Shown: positions 1 to 6,960 of the stretch, one piece after another
Position numbering within the stretch: position 1 is the stretch's first letter
Layout: each line of letters opens with the position of its first letter
From: an uncultured Roseobacter sp.
GTDB lineage: Bacteria > Pseudomonadota > Alphaproteobacteria > Rhodobacterales > Rhodobacteraceae
Direction of reading: 5' to 3'
Length of the DNA stretch: 40,926 nt
Assembly (NCBI RefSeq): GCF_947495275.1
Contig: NZ_CANLYL010000021.1
Coordinates: forward strand, 1-40,926
Position numbers and translations under genes: made by a program
Notes under the pieces: model-generated
What the model saw: the letters and a program-made list of their open reading frames with translations, nothing else
What the model was told of the DNA's origin: nothing
Databases searched by the model: none

Positions 1-74
1 AGCGCGAAGAGATCCTGAACATGATCTGGGACATGGAAGAAGAAATTATGGGCGGTAAGGAGGACGCGGCATGA
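1..74 (+). CDS. 3' end of an unidentified gene, possibly an ABC transporter ATPase
   Basis: An open frame runs from the left edge to a TGA at 72-74 and encodes about 23 residues ending EEEIMGGKEDAA. The acidic amphipathic helix (NMIWDMEEEI) is the kind of tail seen after the nucleotide-binding domain of NitT/TauT-type ABC ATPases. The stop overlaps the ATG of the next frame as ATGA, the usual ATPase-permease coupling. What follows is a permease remnant, which agrees with that reading. No catalytic motif lies inside the window, so the identity is only an inference. Confidence 0.45.
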   Translation, partial: REEILNMIWDMEEEIMGGKEDAA

Positions 75-160
75 TCCTCATCGGTGTCATCGGCTTCGGC
101 ATCGACATGCTGATGCGATGGGCCGAACGCATCCTGGTGCCGTGGAAGGGTAAAGGCTGA
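71..160 (+). pseudogene. C-terminal remnant of an ABC transporter permease
   Basis: A 29-codon frame begins at the ATGA overlap and ends at TGA 158-160. Its sequence (LIGVIGFGIDMLMRWAERI, then LVPWKGKG) resembles the last transmembrane helix and cytoplasmic tail of NitT/TauT (SsuC/TauC-like) permeases, which are normally 250-280 residues. The frame upstream of position 71 is closed by TAA at 56-58, so the rest of the permease is absent rather than outside the window in the same frame. The simplest reading is an internal deletion of a permease gene that left its end in place. A genuine 29-residue membrane peptide cannot be excluded. Confidence 0.5.
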
Positions 161-161
161 T

Positions 162-176
162 CCGGGCTTTGCCCGG
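162..176 (+). other. Small GC hairpin after the permease remnant
   Basis: CCGGGC at 162-167 pairs with GCCCGG at 171-176 around a TTT loop, two bases after the stop of the permease remnant. There is no following T-run, so it is at most a weak terminator or mRNA-stabilising hairpin. Confidence 0.35.
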
Positions 177-240
177 CGAGGGTGCCAGTGGCACGCTCGA
201 AGCCTTTACCGGCGATCAAAAACACGTACCGACACACGGA

Positions 241-262
241 AAAAGGCCCTCCCCAGGGGGCT
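241..262 (-). terminator. Possible intrinsic terminator, leftward
   Basis: Read on the minus strand, GCCCCC (262-257) and GAGGGC (252-247) form a six-pair stem with one mismatch and a TGGG loop. It is followed by CTTTTT (246-241). It would stop leftward transcripts from the TetR gene, whose stop lies about 280 bases upstream on that strand. Confidence 0.4.
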
Positions 263-545
263 CTCTTCCAACCCCGCCAGCACGAACCAGACGCACCGGG
301 GCCAAAAAGCAACTTCAAAACGACAGACAGATCAAATTATGTTCAGCTTTGGTCAATATGCTTGCGTAATCCTGTACCTTGAATGTCTGCTCGATCATCT
401 AAAAACAGCGTACCCCCAAGGCTCTGAAACGGAACCCAAAAATGATCGGTGCTTCTGCTCAAAAATCGCAGTTTCAAATGTTTCTGCGGAGCTATTCCTG
501 ATCAGCTGACAAACTTGTGGTTCTCTGAATTTCCGTTTTATGAGT

Positions 546-1160
546 TTAAGCGATTGAGCTCATAACCGCAGCGACATTCTTGTCGATATCCTTGGACAGT
601 TGTCTATCACTGAGCCCTGCGCGCGCGCGGAACACCAGCCCCTGCCGTAGATCAAAGAGAAGTTTTGCGCGATCCGACGAGGGGAAATCTGACGGCAGAG
701 TGCCACGTGCCTTTTCCAGATCAAACCGTGCTGTAATGCGAATGTCTGTCGCTTCGATCGCATCGCGCAGCATTTCGGCTGTGCCTTCCACATGACCGGC
801 GCTTGTTGCGACGCAGGATGCAAGGAAACAGCCGCGCGCACCGCTTTCATGATGCGTCGAATAGTTAATTGCCGCCTCGAAAAAAGCCCGTACGGCCAAG
901 CCAATGTCAGGCTCGCTTTCCAGAGCGACGAGCGGTGCACAGGCGTCATTGTTAGCATAGCGGTCAATCGCTTCGAGATAGAGAGCATGCTTATCGCCGA
1001 ATTCCGCATAGAGGCTAGGGCTGTTGATCCCCATCGCATCGGTCAGGAGCTTCATTGAAGCCCCTTCGTATCCTTGCTTCCAGAAGACGCTGATTGCCCC
1101 GAGCAAAGCCTGATCACGGTCAAATTTTTTGGGTCTTCCGACCTTTTTTGTGTCGTTCAT
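546..1160 (-). CDS. TetR/AcrR-family transcriptional regulator
   Basis: This 204-residue protein has the usual TetR length. The N-terminal basic GRPKKFDRDQAL segment is followed by a helix-turn-helix at about residues 25-60 (MKLLTDAMGINSPSLYAEFG, then DKHALYLEAI), which fits TetR_N. The C-terminal half is helical and ligand-binding in type, with two cysteines near residues 111-116 (CFLASC) that could sense a thiol-reactive or oxidising signal; that role is inference. It is divergent from the peroxiredoxin-like gene at 1231, with 70 bp between the starts, so it most likely represses that gene and itself. The ATG at 1160 begins MNDTKKVGRP. Confidence 0.9.
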   Translation of the reverse strand: MNDTKKVGRPKKFDRDQALLGAISVFWKQGYEGASMKLLTDAMGINSPSLYAEFGDKHALYLEAIDRYANNDACAPLVALESEPDIGLAVRAFFEAAINYSTHHESGARGCFLASCVATSAGHVEGTAEMLRDAIEATDIRITARFDLEKARGTLPSDFPSSDRAKLLFDLRQGLVFRARAGLSDRQLSKDIDKNVAAVMSSIA

Positions 1161-1170
1161 TACAAAACCA

Positions 1171-1201
1171 TTGACTTATCTATTGACCTGCATTTTATAA
1201 T
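1171..1201 (+). promoter_or_regulatory. Candidate promoter of the peroxiredoxin-like gene with repeated TTGAC boxes
   Basis: TTGACT (1171-1176) and TATAAT (1196-1201) are separated by 19 bp and lie 30 bp before the ATG at 1231. A second TTGACC lies at 1183-1188 inside TATTGACCTG (1181-1190). That decamer recurs before the gene at 2308 (2285-2294), so it may be part of a TetR operator rather than only a -35 box. Confidence 0.45.
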
Positions 1202-1230
1202 GATCATCACAAAATATCAAGGACACGAAA

Positions 1231-1770
1231 ATGATCTCACAAAAACTCATCGCAGGCTCGGCGTTTCCCGGTATCGCGGTCCCGCAACTGGGCGGTGGTG
1301 ATCTAACGCTCGGGGCACCGCAGGCCGGGCGGGACTGGCAATTGGTGGCAGTCTATCGCGGCAAGCATTGCCCTATGTGCACAGCTTATCTGCAAGAGCT
1401 GAATACGCAGTTGCCTGATTTCCACGCGTTGGGCGTGGACGTCGTCGCCGTATCAGCAGACACCGAAGTCAAGGCCACCGATCAAATGGCACTTGTCGGG
1501 CCGAACTTTCCCGTCGCCTATGACCTGAGCATAGAGCAGATGCGCGCACTTGGACTTTACGTCTCCAACCCGCGCTCGCCTCAGGAGACCGATAGGCACT
1601 TTGCCGAACCCGGTATCTTTGTCGTGAATTCCGAAGGTGCTGTGCAGATCGTCGACATTTCCAACGCCCCCTTTGCGCGGCCCGACTTGAAAACGTTGCT
1701 GGGCGGTCTGCGCTTTATCCGTGATCCCGGTAACAACTATCCCATTCGAGGTACCCATGTTGCGGCCTAA
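1231..1770 (+). CDS. Peroxiredoxin-like (AhpC/TSA-family) redox protein
   Basis: This 179-residue protein has a thioredoxin fold. The active-site segment YRGKHCPMC (Cys47, Cys50) sits after the first beta strand and is followed by YLQELN and VDVVAVSADT, the order found in AhpC/TSA and redoxin proteins. The C-P-M-C arrangement gives it a CXXC as in thioredoxin/Prx-like2 proteins rather than the single peroxidatic Cys of classic 2-Cys peroxiredoxins. It probably reduces peroxides or protein disulfides in the cytoplasm; no signal peptide is seen. AAGGACACGAAA precedes the ATG. It is divergent from a TetR gene and followed by two NTF2-like genes, suggesting a stress- or xenobiotic-induced unit. 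Confidence 0.85.
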   Translation: MISQKLIAGSAFPGIAVPQLGGGDLTLGAPQAGRDWQLVAVYRGKHCPMCTAYLQELNTQLPDFHALGVDVVAVSADTEVKATDQMALVGPNFPVAYDLSIEQMRALGLYVSNPRSPQETDRHFAEPGIFVVNSEGAVQIVDISNAPFARPDLKTLLGGLRFIRDPGNNYPIRGTHVAA

Positions 1771-1861
1771 AACAGCATTCGTCGCCAGTTCTATCATGGC
1801 GTTTCCGCCGATCGCGATGCAGGCCGTGACCGATCGTTGCAACCGAAAGAAATCAAGATGA
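1757..1861 (+). CDS. 34-residue signal-peptide-like mini-ORF
   Basis: An ATG at 1757, inside the 3' end of the peroxiredoxin-like gene in another frame, opens a 34-codon frame. It starts MLRPKTAFVASSIMAF and has a hydrophobic core followed by AMQA, which looks like a signal peptide with an Ala-X-Ala-type cleavage site. It then ends in a basic tail. Its TGA (1859-1861) overlaps the ATG of the next gene as ATGA, consistent with translational coupling. It may be a coupling leader, or the surviving N-terminus of a lost secreted protein. No family is recognised. Confidence 0.35.
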   Translation: MLRPKTAFVASSIMAFPPIAMQAVTDRCNRKKSR

Positions 1862-2253
1862 CCCAGACAGACAAACAGATTAGGGAAGTCCGGAACGCTA
1901 TTGATGATCTGATCCAGACTGCGACGACCTATGATGTAGACACGTTGGACCGCATTTATCACAACAACCTGCATGTCGTCATGATCGACACCGATCACAA
2001 TCTGAACACCGCCAATAAAGACACGTTCAAGGGTCTCTTCGCCGCCAAACGCGACGCGGGTGATCCGCCAATGAACACCTGGGCCAAGTATCACAGCATA
2101 GATGTGAGGGGCGACACTGCCCATGTGCTCCTGTCTCGCAAAAACGACCTCTCGGGCGTGGACATGGATCTGACCTTGAGCATCGATTTGGTGCATGACG
2201 ACGGCCGCTGGCAGGTCAAGCGCGAGGTAATCTTTTTGCGCCCCGCAGCCTGA
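1858..2253 (+). CDS. NTF2-like (SnoaL/DUF4440-type) protein, cytoplasmic
   Basis: This is 131 residues from the ATG at 1858; a longer frame opens at a TTG at 1837 without a better ribosome site. The pattern fits an NTF2-like cone: an N-terminal helix (RNAIDDLIQTATTYDVDTLD), then YHNNLHVVMIDTD, a central helix containing FKGLFAAKRDAG, and closing strands with HVLLSRKN, DGRWQVKRE and VIFLRP. Such folds serve as small isomerases, hydrolases or binding proteins; nothing here fixes the reaction. Its start overlaps the stop of the mini-ORF at 1757. It lies in the same direction as the peroxiredoxin-like gene and is probably co-transcribed. Confidence 0.8.
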   Translation: MTQTDKQIREVRNAIDDLIQTATTYDVDTLDRIYHNNLHVVMIDTDHNLNTANKDTFKGLFAAKRDAGDPPMNTWAKYHSIDVRGDTAHVLLSRKNDLSGVDMDLTLSIDLVHDDGRWQVKREVIFLRPAA

Positions 2254-2307
2254 CGCTCTCCCGCAATATGCTCTCAAACATAAATATTGACCTGAAAGGA
2301 CAACGCA

Positions 2308-2757
2308 ATGCGCTTGCACGCCTCCCTGATAGGCTTGGCCCTCGCCACGCTAGCGGCCCTGCCTGCCATGACCATGGATACAGAAGCCCAACAAGCCTTC
2401 ACGGCCTACAATGACCGTTTCAACGAGATCGCGGAAAGCTACGACCTCGAGGCCTTCCTGGCGCTCTATAATGAGGCGCCGCTCTGGATCGCGCCAGCCG
2501 AGCGGCCTGTGGAAGGGCTTGACGTTCCAGCTGGCACTTTCGGCTTCATTGTTAAGAACGAGGGGGAATTCTCGCACAGCTTCGATCATTTGTTCCTGTC
2601 CGATGACAGAACACAGGCAGTGATGATCGGAGACTATGATCTAAACGTTGAACGGGCGGACGTCGCCGCAACCGGTACCTACCTCTTTGTTCTCGAAAAG
2701 AATGGCGACGGCTGGGAGATCGTGGTCGACATGTACAACCAGCATCAGGCGGAGTGA
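2308..2757 (+). CDS. Secreted NTF2-like protein
   Basis: This 149-residue protein begins with a signal peptide (RLHASLIGLALATLAALPA, about 20 residues). The mature part starts near MDTEAQQAFTAYNDRF and has NTF2-like character: a helix-rich N-terminus (AESYDLEAFLALYNEAP), a strand with APLWIAPAERP, and a final beta hairpin (TYLFVLEKNGDGWEIVVDMY). It is probably periplasmic and probably binds a small ligand. AAAGGACAACGC precedes the ATG, and the decamer TATTGACCTG just upstream repeats the one in front of the peroxiredoxin-like gene. Function is unknown. Confidence 0.8.
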   Translation: MRLHASLIGLALATLAALPAMTMDTEAQQAFTAYNDRFNEIAESYDLEAFLALYNEAPLWIAPAERPVEGLDVPAGTFGFIVKNEGEFSHSFDHLFLSDDRTQAVMIGDYDLNVERADVAATGTYLFVLEKNGDGWEIVVDMYNQHQAE

Positions 2758-2957
2758 AACCACTTGCCCTCTGGTGGTGCCGTGCCCTCTCGCCCGCATC
2801 ATCTATTGCCCTATCGAGGCATGCGCGCGATCACGCCTGAGCAGATCTCTCGTCAGATCGGTCCATTCTTGAACGGCGCAGGGCTTCATTGCTCGCTACC
2901 TGCAGCGCGCCGCTGGTTCGCCTTTCCTTGGGCGTAAATCCAGCCGTGGCGCATTTG

Positions 2958-3557
2958 CTAAAGGCACTCCAGCAAACGTAAAAGAGCCATCATGCCGGGG
3001 TCATCCATGCCAATCGATTTATCGGCATAGACCCGCGCGCGGCCAATCTTGTTTGGTTTGTTTCGGAACTCTTCGACGGTCTGAATGGTCGCTTTGATTG
3101 CCGCAGTGCGCAATCTGTCGGGATCATCGATATCTGTGACGGCGGCAATGATAGCATCCATCACATCCAGCATCGTCTTGTCGCCAAGATTTGCGCCCCC
3201 GCGTGCGATCATCGCGTCCTGGGCTGCCTGAAGCGGCGTGCCGATGTCCGACCAGGCAATTGCGCGTTGTCCCTTTGCGTTCTTGCCCGCAGCCATGAGC
3301 GCGGTGGCAAGCAGCGTGCCGAAACTGGAGCCGGACACGGCCGTCACGGATTTTGCCATGGCAAATAGCGCCATGCCGGTATCTTCAGGCAGATCGTCCT
3401 TTATGCCGTTAAGGTTGTTGAAACCGTTCACGAGAGTAACGCCCAGATCGCCATCCCCGAGCTTCCCATCCAGCGAGTTCATTTCGTCGCCGATGGGCGT
3501 TATTTTGCTGTGGATTTTCTCGATTGCCAGTTTCAGCGTTTCGGTAGTGAGCGCCAT
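2958..3557 (-). CDS. dhaL: Dihydroxyacetone kinase subunit DhaL (DAK2 domain)
   Basis: This 199-residue protein is a complete DAK2/DhaL domain. The nucleotide-binding signature LDGKLGDGDLG lies near residues 29-39, with conserved Asp residues that hold Mg-ADP. A Gly/Ser-rich loop (TAVSGSSFGTLLATAL) and GDKTMLD near residue 124 complete the site. The protein supplies the nucleotide half of the kinase that acts on the substrate bound covalently by DhaK. It follows dhaK on the same strand with a 2-bp gap. No DhaM or EIIA-like phosphodonor gene lies nearby, so the phosphoryl donor (ATP or a PTS protein encoded elsewhere) is unresolved. The substrate may be dihydroxyacetone or another small ketose such as erythrulose. 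Confidence 0.9.
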   Translation of the reverse strand: MALTTETLKLAIEKIHSKITPIGDEMNSLDGKLGDGDLGVTLVNGFNNLNGIKDDLPEDTGMALFAMAKSVTAVSGSSFGTLLATALMAAGKNAKGQRAIAWSDIGTPLQAAQDAMIARGGANLGDKTMLDVMDAIIAAVTDIDDPDRLRTAAIKATIQTVEEFRNKPNKIGRARVYADKSIGMDDPGMMALLRLLECL

Positions 3558-3559
3558 GT

Positions 3560-4555
3560 TCAGTTCCTCCAGAAAGGGCAGGCAGCATGCGCCTTGAGCA
3601 GCGTTTCCAGGTCGTCGTCCAGATGCAGGATGCTGATGGAGGCGCCCGCCATTTCCATCGAGGTGGCAAAATTCCCGACCCTGTGAAACGCGATCACCGC
3701 GCCAGCAGTTTCAAAGCGTTGCTTTGCCCGGCGGAAGAGAAGGTAGAGCTCCTCTATCGGGGTGGCCCCAAGCCCGTTGATCAGCACCGCAATCCGCGCG
3801 CCGTTTTTGACGGGCTTGTCGGCCAGCAACATGTCGATCATCTCATCAGCGACCTCATCCACCGGGCGGAGCCGGCCCCGGCGCACTCCCGGCTCACCAT
3901 GGATGCCCATGCCGATTTCCATTTCGTCATCTGCGATGTCGAAGGTTGGCTTGCCAGCTTGTGGTACCGTGCAGGAAGAAAGCGCAACACCGATGGAGCG
4001 TACGTTGTCTGCTGCGGACTGGGCGGCGGCGGCGACCTCTTCAAGGGAACGACCCGCCGCAGCGGCAGCACCGGCAATCTTGGTCACAAAGACAAACCCT
4101 GCCACGCCGCGGCGTTTCTCCGCTTCTTCGGGGCCTGCGGCGGCGACGTCGTCGGAAACGATGACTTTTGTTGCGGTGATATCATCCATCTCGGCCATTT
4201 CGCACGCCATGTCGAAGTTCATGCGGTCTCCGCCGTAGTTTCCAACAACGCAAAGCACACCTTTTCCCTGATCAGCGAACTGGATGGCTTCAAGCATCGG
4301 GTTCATATCGGGAGATGCGAAAACATCACCGACAGCACACGCGTCAAGCAAGCCATCGCCGATATAGCCGGCAAAAACCGGAAGGTGGCCAAAACCGCCG
4401 CCCGAAATCACGCCAACCTTGCCTGCTATCGCTGTCGGGCGTCTCAGCATCCGGCGGGTTGCGCCGTCTATCTTGTAGGTTTCAGGGTGAGCAGCGGTCA
4501 TGCCCTGCAACACTTCATCGACATAGTTCTCGGGTTTGTTGATCAGTTTTTTCAT
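3560..4555 (-). CDS. dhaK: Dihydroxyacetone kinase subunit DhaK (DAK1 domain)
   Basis: The 331 residues match the length of a stand-alone DhaK. Visible signatures include SGGGFGHLPVFAGYIG (residues 51-66), GNYGGDRMNFD (Asp110, the proposed base) and MGIHGEPG, whose His219 is in the position that forms the hemiaminal with the ketose carbonyl in DhaK. The protein binds the substrate for phosphorylation by the DhaL partner. A strong GGGAGGAA site lies just before the ATG. The gene is divergent from an IclR regulator, which probably controls it. Sister families phosphorylate tetruloses, so the exact ketose cannot be read from sequence. Confidence 0.92.
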   Translation of the reverse strand: MKKLINKPENYVDEVLQGMTAAHPETYKIDGATRRMLRRPTAIAGKVGVISGGGFGHLPVFAGYIGDGLLDACAVGDVFASPDMNPMLEAIQFADQGKGVLCVVGNYGGDRMNFDMACEMAEMDDITATKVIVSDDVAAAGPEEAEKRRGVAGFVFVTKIAGAAAAAGRSLEEVAAAAQSAADNVRSIGVALSSCTVPQAGKPTFDIADDEMEIGMGIHGEPGVRRGRLRPVDEVADEMIDMLLADKPVKNGARIAVLINGLGATPIEELYLLFRRAKQRFETAGAVIAFHRVGNFATSMEMAGASISILHLDDDLETLLKAHAACPFWRN

Positions 4556-4605
4556 CAGGTGGTTCCTCCCTTACGCAATTGATCGGTAGAACAGGTGTTT
4601 CACAA

Positions 4606-4636
4606 TGCAGAATATAAGTTTCTTATTGCGGAATAT
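4606..4636. promoter_or_regulatory. Tandem TGCRGAATAT repeat in the dhaK-IclR intergenic region
   Basis: TGCAGAATAT (4606-4615) and TGCGGAATAT (4627-4636) are direct repeats 21 bp apart, two helical turns. Between them is a small dyad, ATAAG-TTT-CTTAT (4614-4626). The location between two divergent genes and the helical spacing fit a binding site for the IclR protein encoded at 4729. This is inference from sequence only. Confidence 0.4.
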
Positions 4637-4728
4637 TTCTGTTGATGCCGAGTGTCAACAATCATGTTGCCGAGCGTGGTTATTCGAGGTCTGATGCAAA
4701 GGGGAACAGAAAGTACGGGAAAGCTGAT

Positions 4729-5493
4729 ATGGTGCGTGAAGTTCAAAGCTCCATCGTGGAAAAGAGTGTCGCGGTCATCGATCTGCTGGCGCATACCAAG
4801 GGACGTTTGACACAGACCGAAATTGCGCTGGCCACTGGGTTCAACAAAAGCTCCACCCACCGCATTCTTTCAATTCTCTTGGGGCAGGATCTTGTCCAAT
4901 ATGACGAAAGGGATCGAACTTATTCCACGGGACCACGATTGTTGAACTGGGCGCACGCGGCCTGGGAAAAGATGGATTTGAGCCTGATCGAGGATCAGGA
5001 CCTGATCGAATTGTCTGAAGAAACCAACACGAATGTGGCGCTGTCTGTTCGCACTGAACATACAGTCACATTCGTCCGCACCCGTATCCCGCACCCTTAC
5101 CGGTTGGCTGTCAAAACGGGCGGTCAGTCGGAGCTTCACAATACAGCGGCAGGCAAGGTCTTTTTGGCTCATATGACCGAGGAGGAGCTTGATAGCTACT
5201 TTGCTGTCGCCGAATTGGAAAAATTCACCGAAACTACGCTCACCACGCGCGCGGCGTTGGAAAAGGATATGAAAAACATTCGAAAGAACGGGTACGCAGT
5301 TTCTGATAGGGAGGAGTTCTATCAGGTGGCGGGTATCGCCGCGCCCATTTTGGATTATGACCAACGCATTCTTGCAACGATCAGTCTTTGGGTCCCGTTG
5401 CGTAATGCCACTTTCGCCGATCTGTTGAAGCAAACGCCTTTGCTTCTGGCCAAAACAGAAGCCATTTCGGCGCGTTTTGGTCAGATGGTCTGA
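4729..5493 (+). CDS. IclR-family transcriptional regulator
   Basis: From the ATG at 4729 the protein is 254 residues, the usual IclR length. A longer frame reaches back to 4642 (TTG) or 4645 (ATG), but those 29 extra residues do not look conserved, and GGGAAAG lies correctly before 4729. The winged HTH is at about residues 25-50 (LTQTEIALATGFNKSSTHRI). The effector domain follows, with YRLAVKTGGQSELHNTAAGK and DREEFYQVAGIAAPI typical of the IclR C-terminal fold. It is divergent from dhaK and upstream of the FAD oxidase and cupin, so it could control either or both sides. Confidence 0.9.
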   Translation: MVREVQSSIVEKSVAVIDLLAHTKGRLTQTEIALATGFNKSSTHRILSILLGQDLVQYDERDRTYSTGPRLLNWAHAAWEKMDLSLIEDQDLIELSEETNTNVALSVRTEHTVTFVRTRIPHPYRLAVKTGGQSELHNTAAGKVFLAHMTEEELDSYFAVAELEKFTETTLTTRAALEKDMKNIRKNGYAVSDREEFYQVAGIAAPILDYDQRILATISLWVPLRNATFADLLKQTPLLLAKTEAISARFGQMV

Positions 5494-5572
5494 GGCAAGC
5501 CAGCAGCCGCAATCCTGTTGGCAAGAACTTCTAGACATCACCGAGAATAACCTTGGCAAAGAAAGCGTTGTC

Positions 5573-5599
5573 ATGCAATGTAAAACTAATGTGTTGCAT
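5573..5599. promoter_or_regulatory. Inverted repeat ATGCAA-N15-TTGCAT before the FAD oxidase
   Basis: Perfect 6-bp arms lie at 5573-5578 and 5594-5599, 21 bp centre to centre, about 40 bp before the GTG start at 5639. A regulator bound here could control the oxidase and cupin genes. The half-sites vaguely resemble the TGCRGAATAT repeats before dhaK. Confidence 0.3.
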
Positions 5600-5638
5600 T
5601 GCGATACGATAGTGTCGTGAAATAACCGAGGTAAGTTT

Positions 5639-6946
5639 GTGATCAAGCAAGAAGTTCACTGGGATCGAACAGCACCACCTGCTCCCGAGTGCGGCGTTCT
5701 TGAGGGGGGCGACAATGCGGATGTGCTGGTTGTCGGCGCAGGTCTGACCGGACTTCGAACCGTAATTTCGCTGGCAGAGGCAGGCACGGACACCATTGTC
5801 ATTGATGCGCAGAAAATCGGTTTTGGTTCGTCTGGACGCAGCGGCGGCCAGTGCAACCCGATCTGGCGTGCGACGCCGGATGAGTTGCGCAAGAAATACG
5901 GTGTAGGGCAGGGCGACCGCCTGATCCAGACGACGCTCACGGCCGCTGATGATCTCTTTGACGATATTCGCCGTTACGGCATCGATTGTGAAGCAGAACA
6001 GAATGGCTGGATCCAGGCCGCACACACCCGCAACGCCAAGCGTGGGCTGGAACGGTTACACAAGGCCTGGTCTGCGGAAGGCGCCGAAATAAGTGTTCTT
6101 TCAAAAGAGCAAACCCAAAAGGGTGTCGGGTCCGGCGCCTACGGTTTTGCACTACACCATGCCAAAGGCGGGTTTGTGCAACCGCTTGGCTTGACCCGGG
6201 GTTTTGCCAGGACCGCTCGGGCTGCGGGCGCGCGCCTGTTTGAGAGAACACCGGCAATCGGTATCGAGAGAAATGGCAAAAGCTGGAGGGTCAAGACGCC
6301 GGGTGGAGAGATCACCGCCGATACCGTTATCCTGACAACAAATGCCTACACGGATGATCTGTGGCCAAAGATGCGTCAAACCCTTTTGCCAATGTACAGT
6401 ATTGCATTGGCTACCGCGCCGCTGAGCGCAGAACAACAAGCCAGTGTTTTGCCCGGCAGGAAAACCATCGCAGACACCAGGCTGGCCATATATTTTGCGC
6501 GCTACGATGCGGATAACCGGTTAATTTTCGGATGCGTTGGTAGCAGCGACAATGTTGGCACATTGGGTGGGCACGGGCGCTTGAAAAGAGGTCTCAAAGC
6601 GGTGTTCCCACAACTCGATGGCATTGAAATCGAATGTACGTGGGCGGGGCGCATTGGCGTCACACAAGACATGATGCCCAGGATGCATCAACCTGCTCCA
6701 GGCGTTATCGCCGGACTGGGGTTTAGCGGCAGAGGCATTGCCATGACCTCCGTGATGGGGCGCAGTCTTGCGCGCAAGGTTCTGGGTGGCAGCAACAACG
6801 ACCTTTCTTTTCCGGTCACCTCGGTGACGCCTATTCCGTTCCATTCTCTATCTCGCCTGGCGGTCCCGCTCATGGCGCCTGCGATGTCAGCCAAGGACGA
6901 GGCCAGCATGATCTGGGATCGCGCCACACGATCCGGACAGTCTTAG
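5639..6946 (+). CDS. FAD-dependent amine/amino-acid oxidoreductase (DAO family)
   Basis: This 435-residue protein begins at a GTG preceded by CCGAGGTAAG. The ADP-binding beta-alpha-beta motif is at about residues 28-42 (DVLVVGAGLTGLRTV), followed by IVIDAQKIGFGSSGRSGGQC, the arrangement seen in gamma-glutamylputrescine oxidase (PuuB/OrdL)-like enzymes. A C-terminal FAD-contact segment reads GVIAGLGFSGRGIAMT. It should oxidise a primary or secondary amine to an imine or aldehyde using FAD and oxygen. The next gene is a small cupin 14 bp away, probably in the same operon. The substrate is not determined; a PuuC-like dehydrogenase occurs 10 kb away at 17105. Confidence 0.85.
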   Translation: MIKQEVHWDRTAPPAPECGVLEGGDNADVLVVGAGLTGLRTVISLAEAGTDTIVIDAQKIGFGSSGRSGGQCNPIWRATPDELRKKYGVGQGDRLIQTTLTAADDLFDDIRRYGIDCEAEQNGWIQAAHTRNAKRGLERLHKAWSAEGAEISVLSKEQTQKGVGSGAYGFALHHAKGGFVQPLGLTRGFARTARAAGARLFERTPAIGIERNGKSWRVKTPGGEITADTVILTTNAYTDDLWPKMRQTLLPMYSIALATAPLSAEQQASVLPGRKTIADTRLAIYFARYDADNRLIFGCVGSSDNVGTLGGHGRLKRGLKAVFPQLDGIEIECTWAGRIGVTQDMMPRMHQPAPGVIAGLGFSGRGIAMTSVMGRSLARKVLGGSNNDLSFPVTSVTPIPFHSLSRLAVPLMAPAMSAKDEASMIWDRATRSGQS

Positions 6947-6960
6947 AAAAGGGATTCAGC

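Larger units (their letters stand above)
161..545. other. 385-bp intergenic region
   Basis: No convincing gene is seen here. The short frames on both strands lack a ribosome-binding site and recognisable protein character. It contains the small hairpin at 162-176 and a terminator-like hairpin around 241-262, and it becomes AT-richer from about 310 to 545. Confidence 0.6.

Noticed and set aside
1453-2319. 288-codon minus-strand frame opposite the peroxiredoxin-like and NTF2-like genes
   Set aside because: It spans two real genes and their gap on the other strand, and lacks a ribosome site and domain pattern.
2758-2957. Short plus-strand frame in the gap after the secreted NTF2-like gene
   Set aside because: It has some protein-like words (ITPEQISRQIGPFLNGAG) but no start signal or recognised family, and it ends just before the convergent dhaL stop.
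3587-4582. 331-codon plus-strand frame opposite dhaK
   Set aside because: It is a mirror frame of the clearly real dhaK gene; its protein is rich in His/Arg and Cys with no domain.
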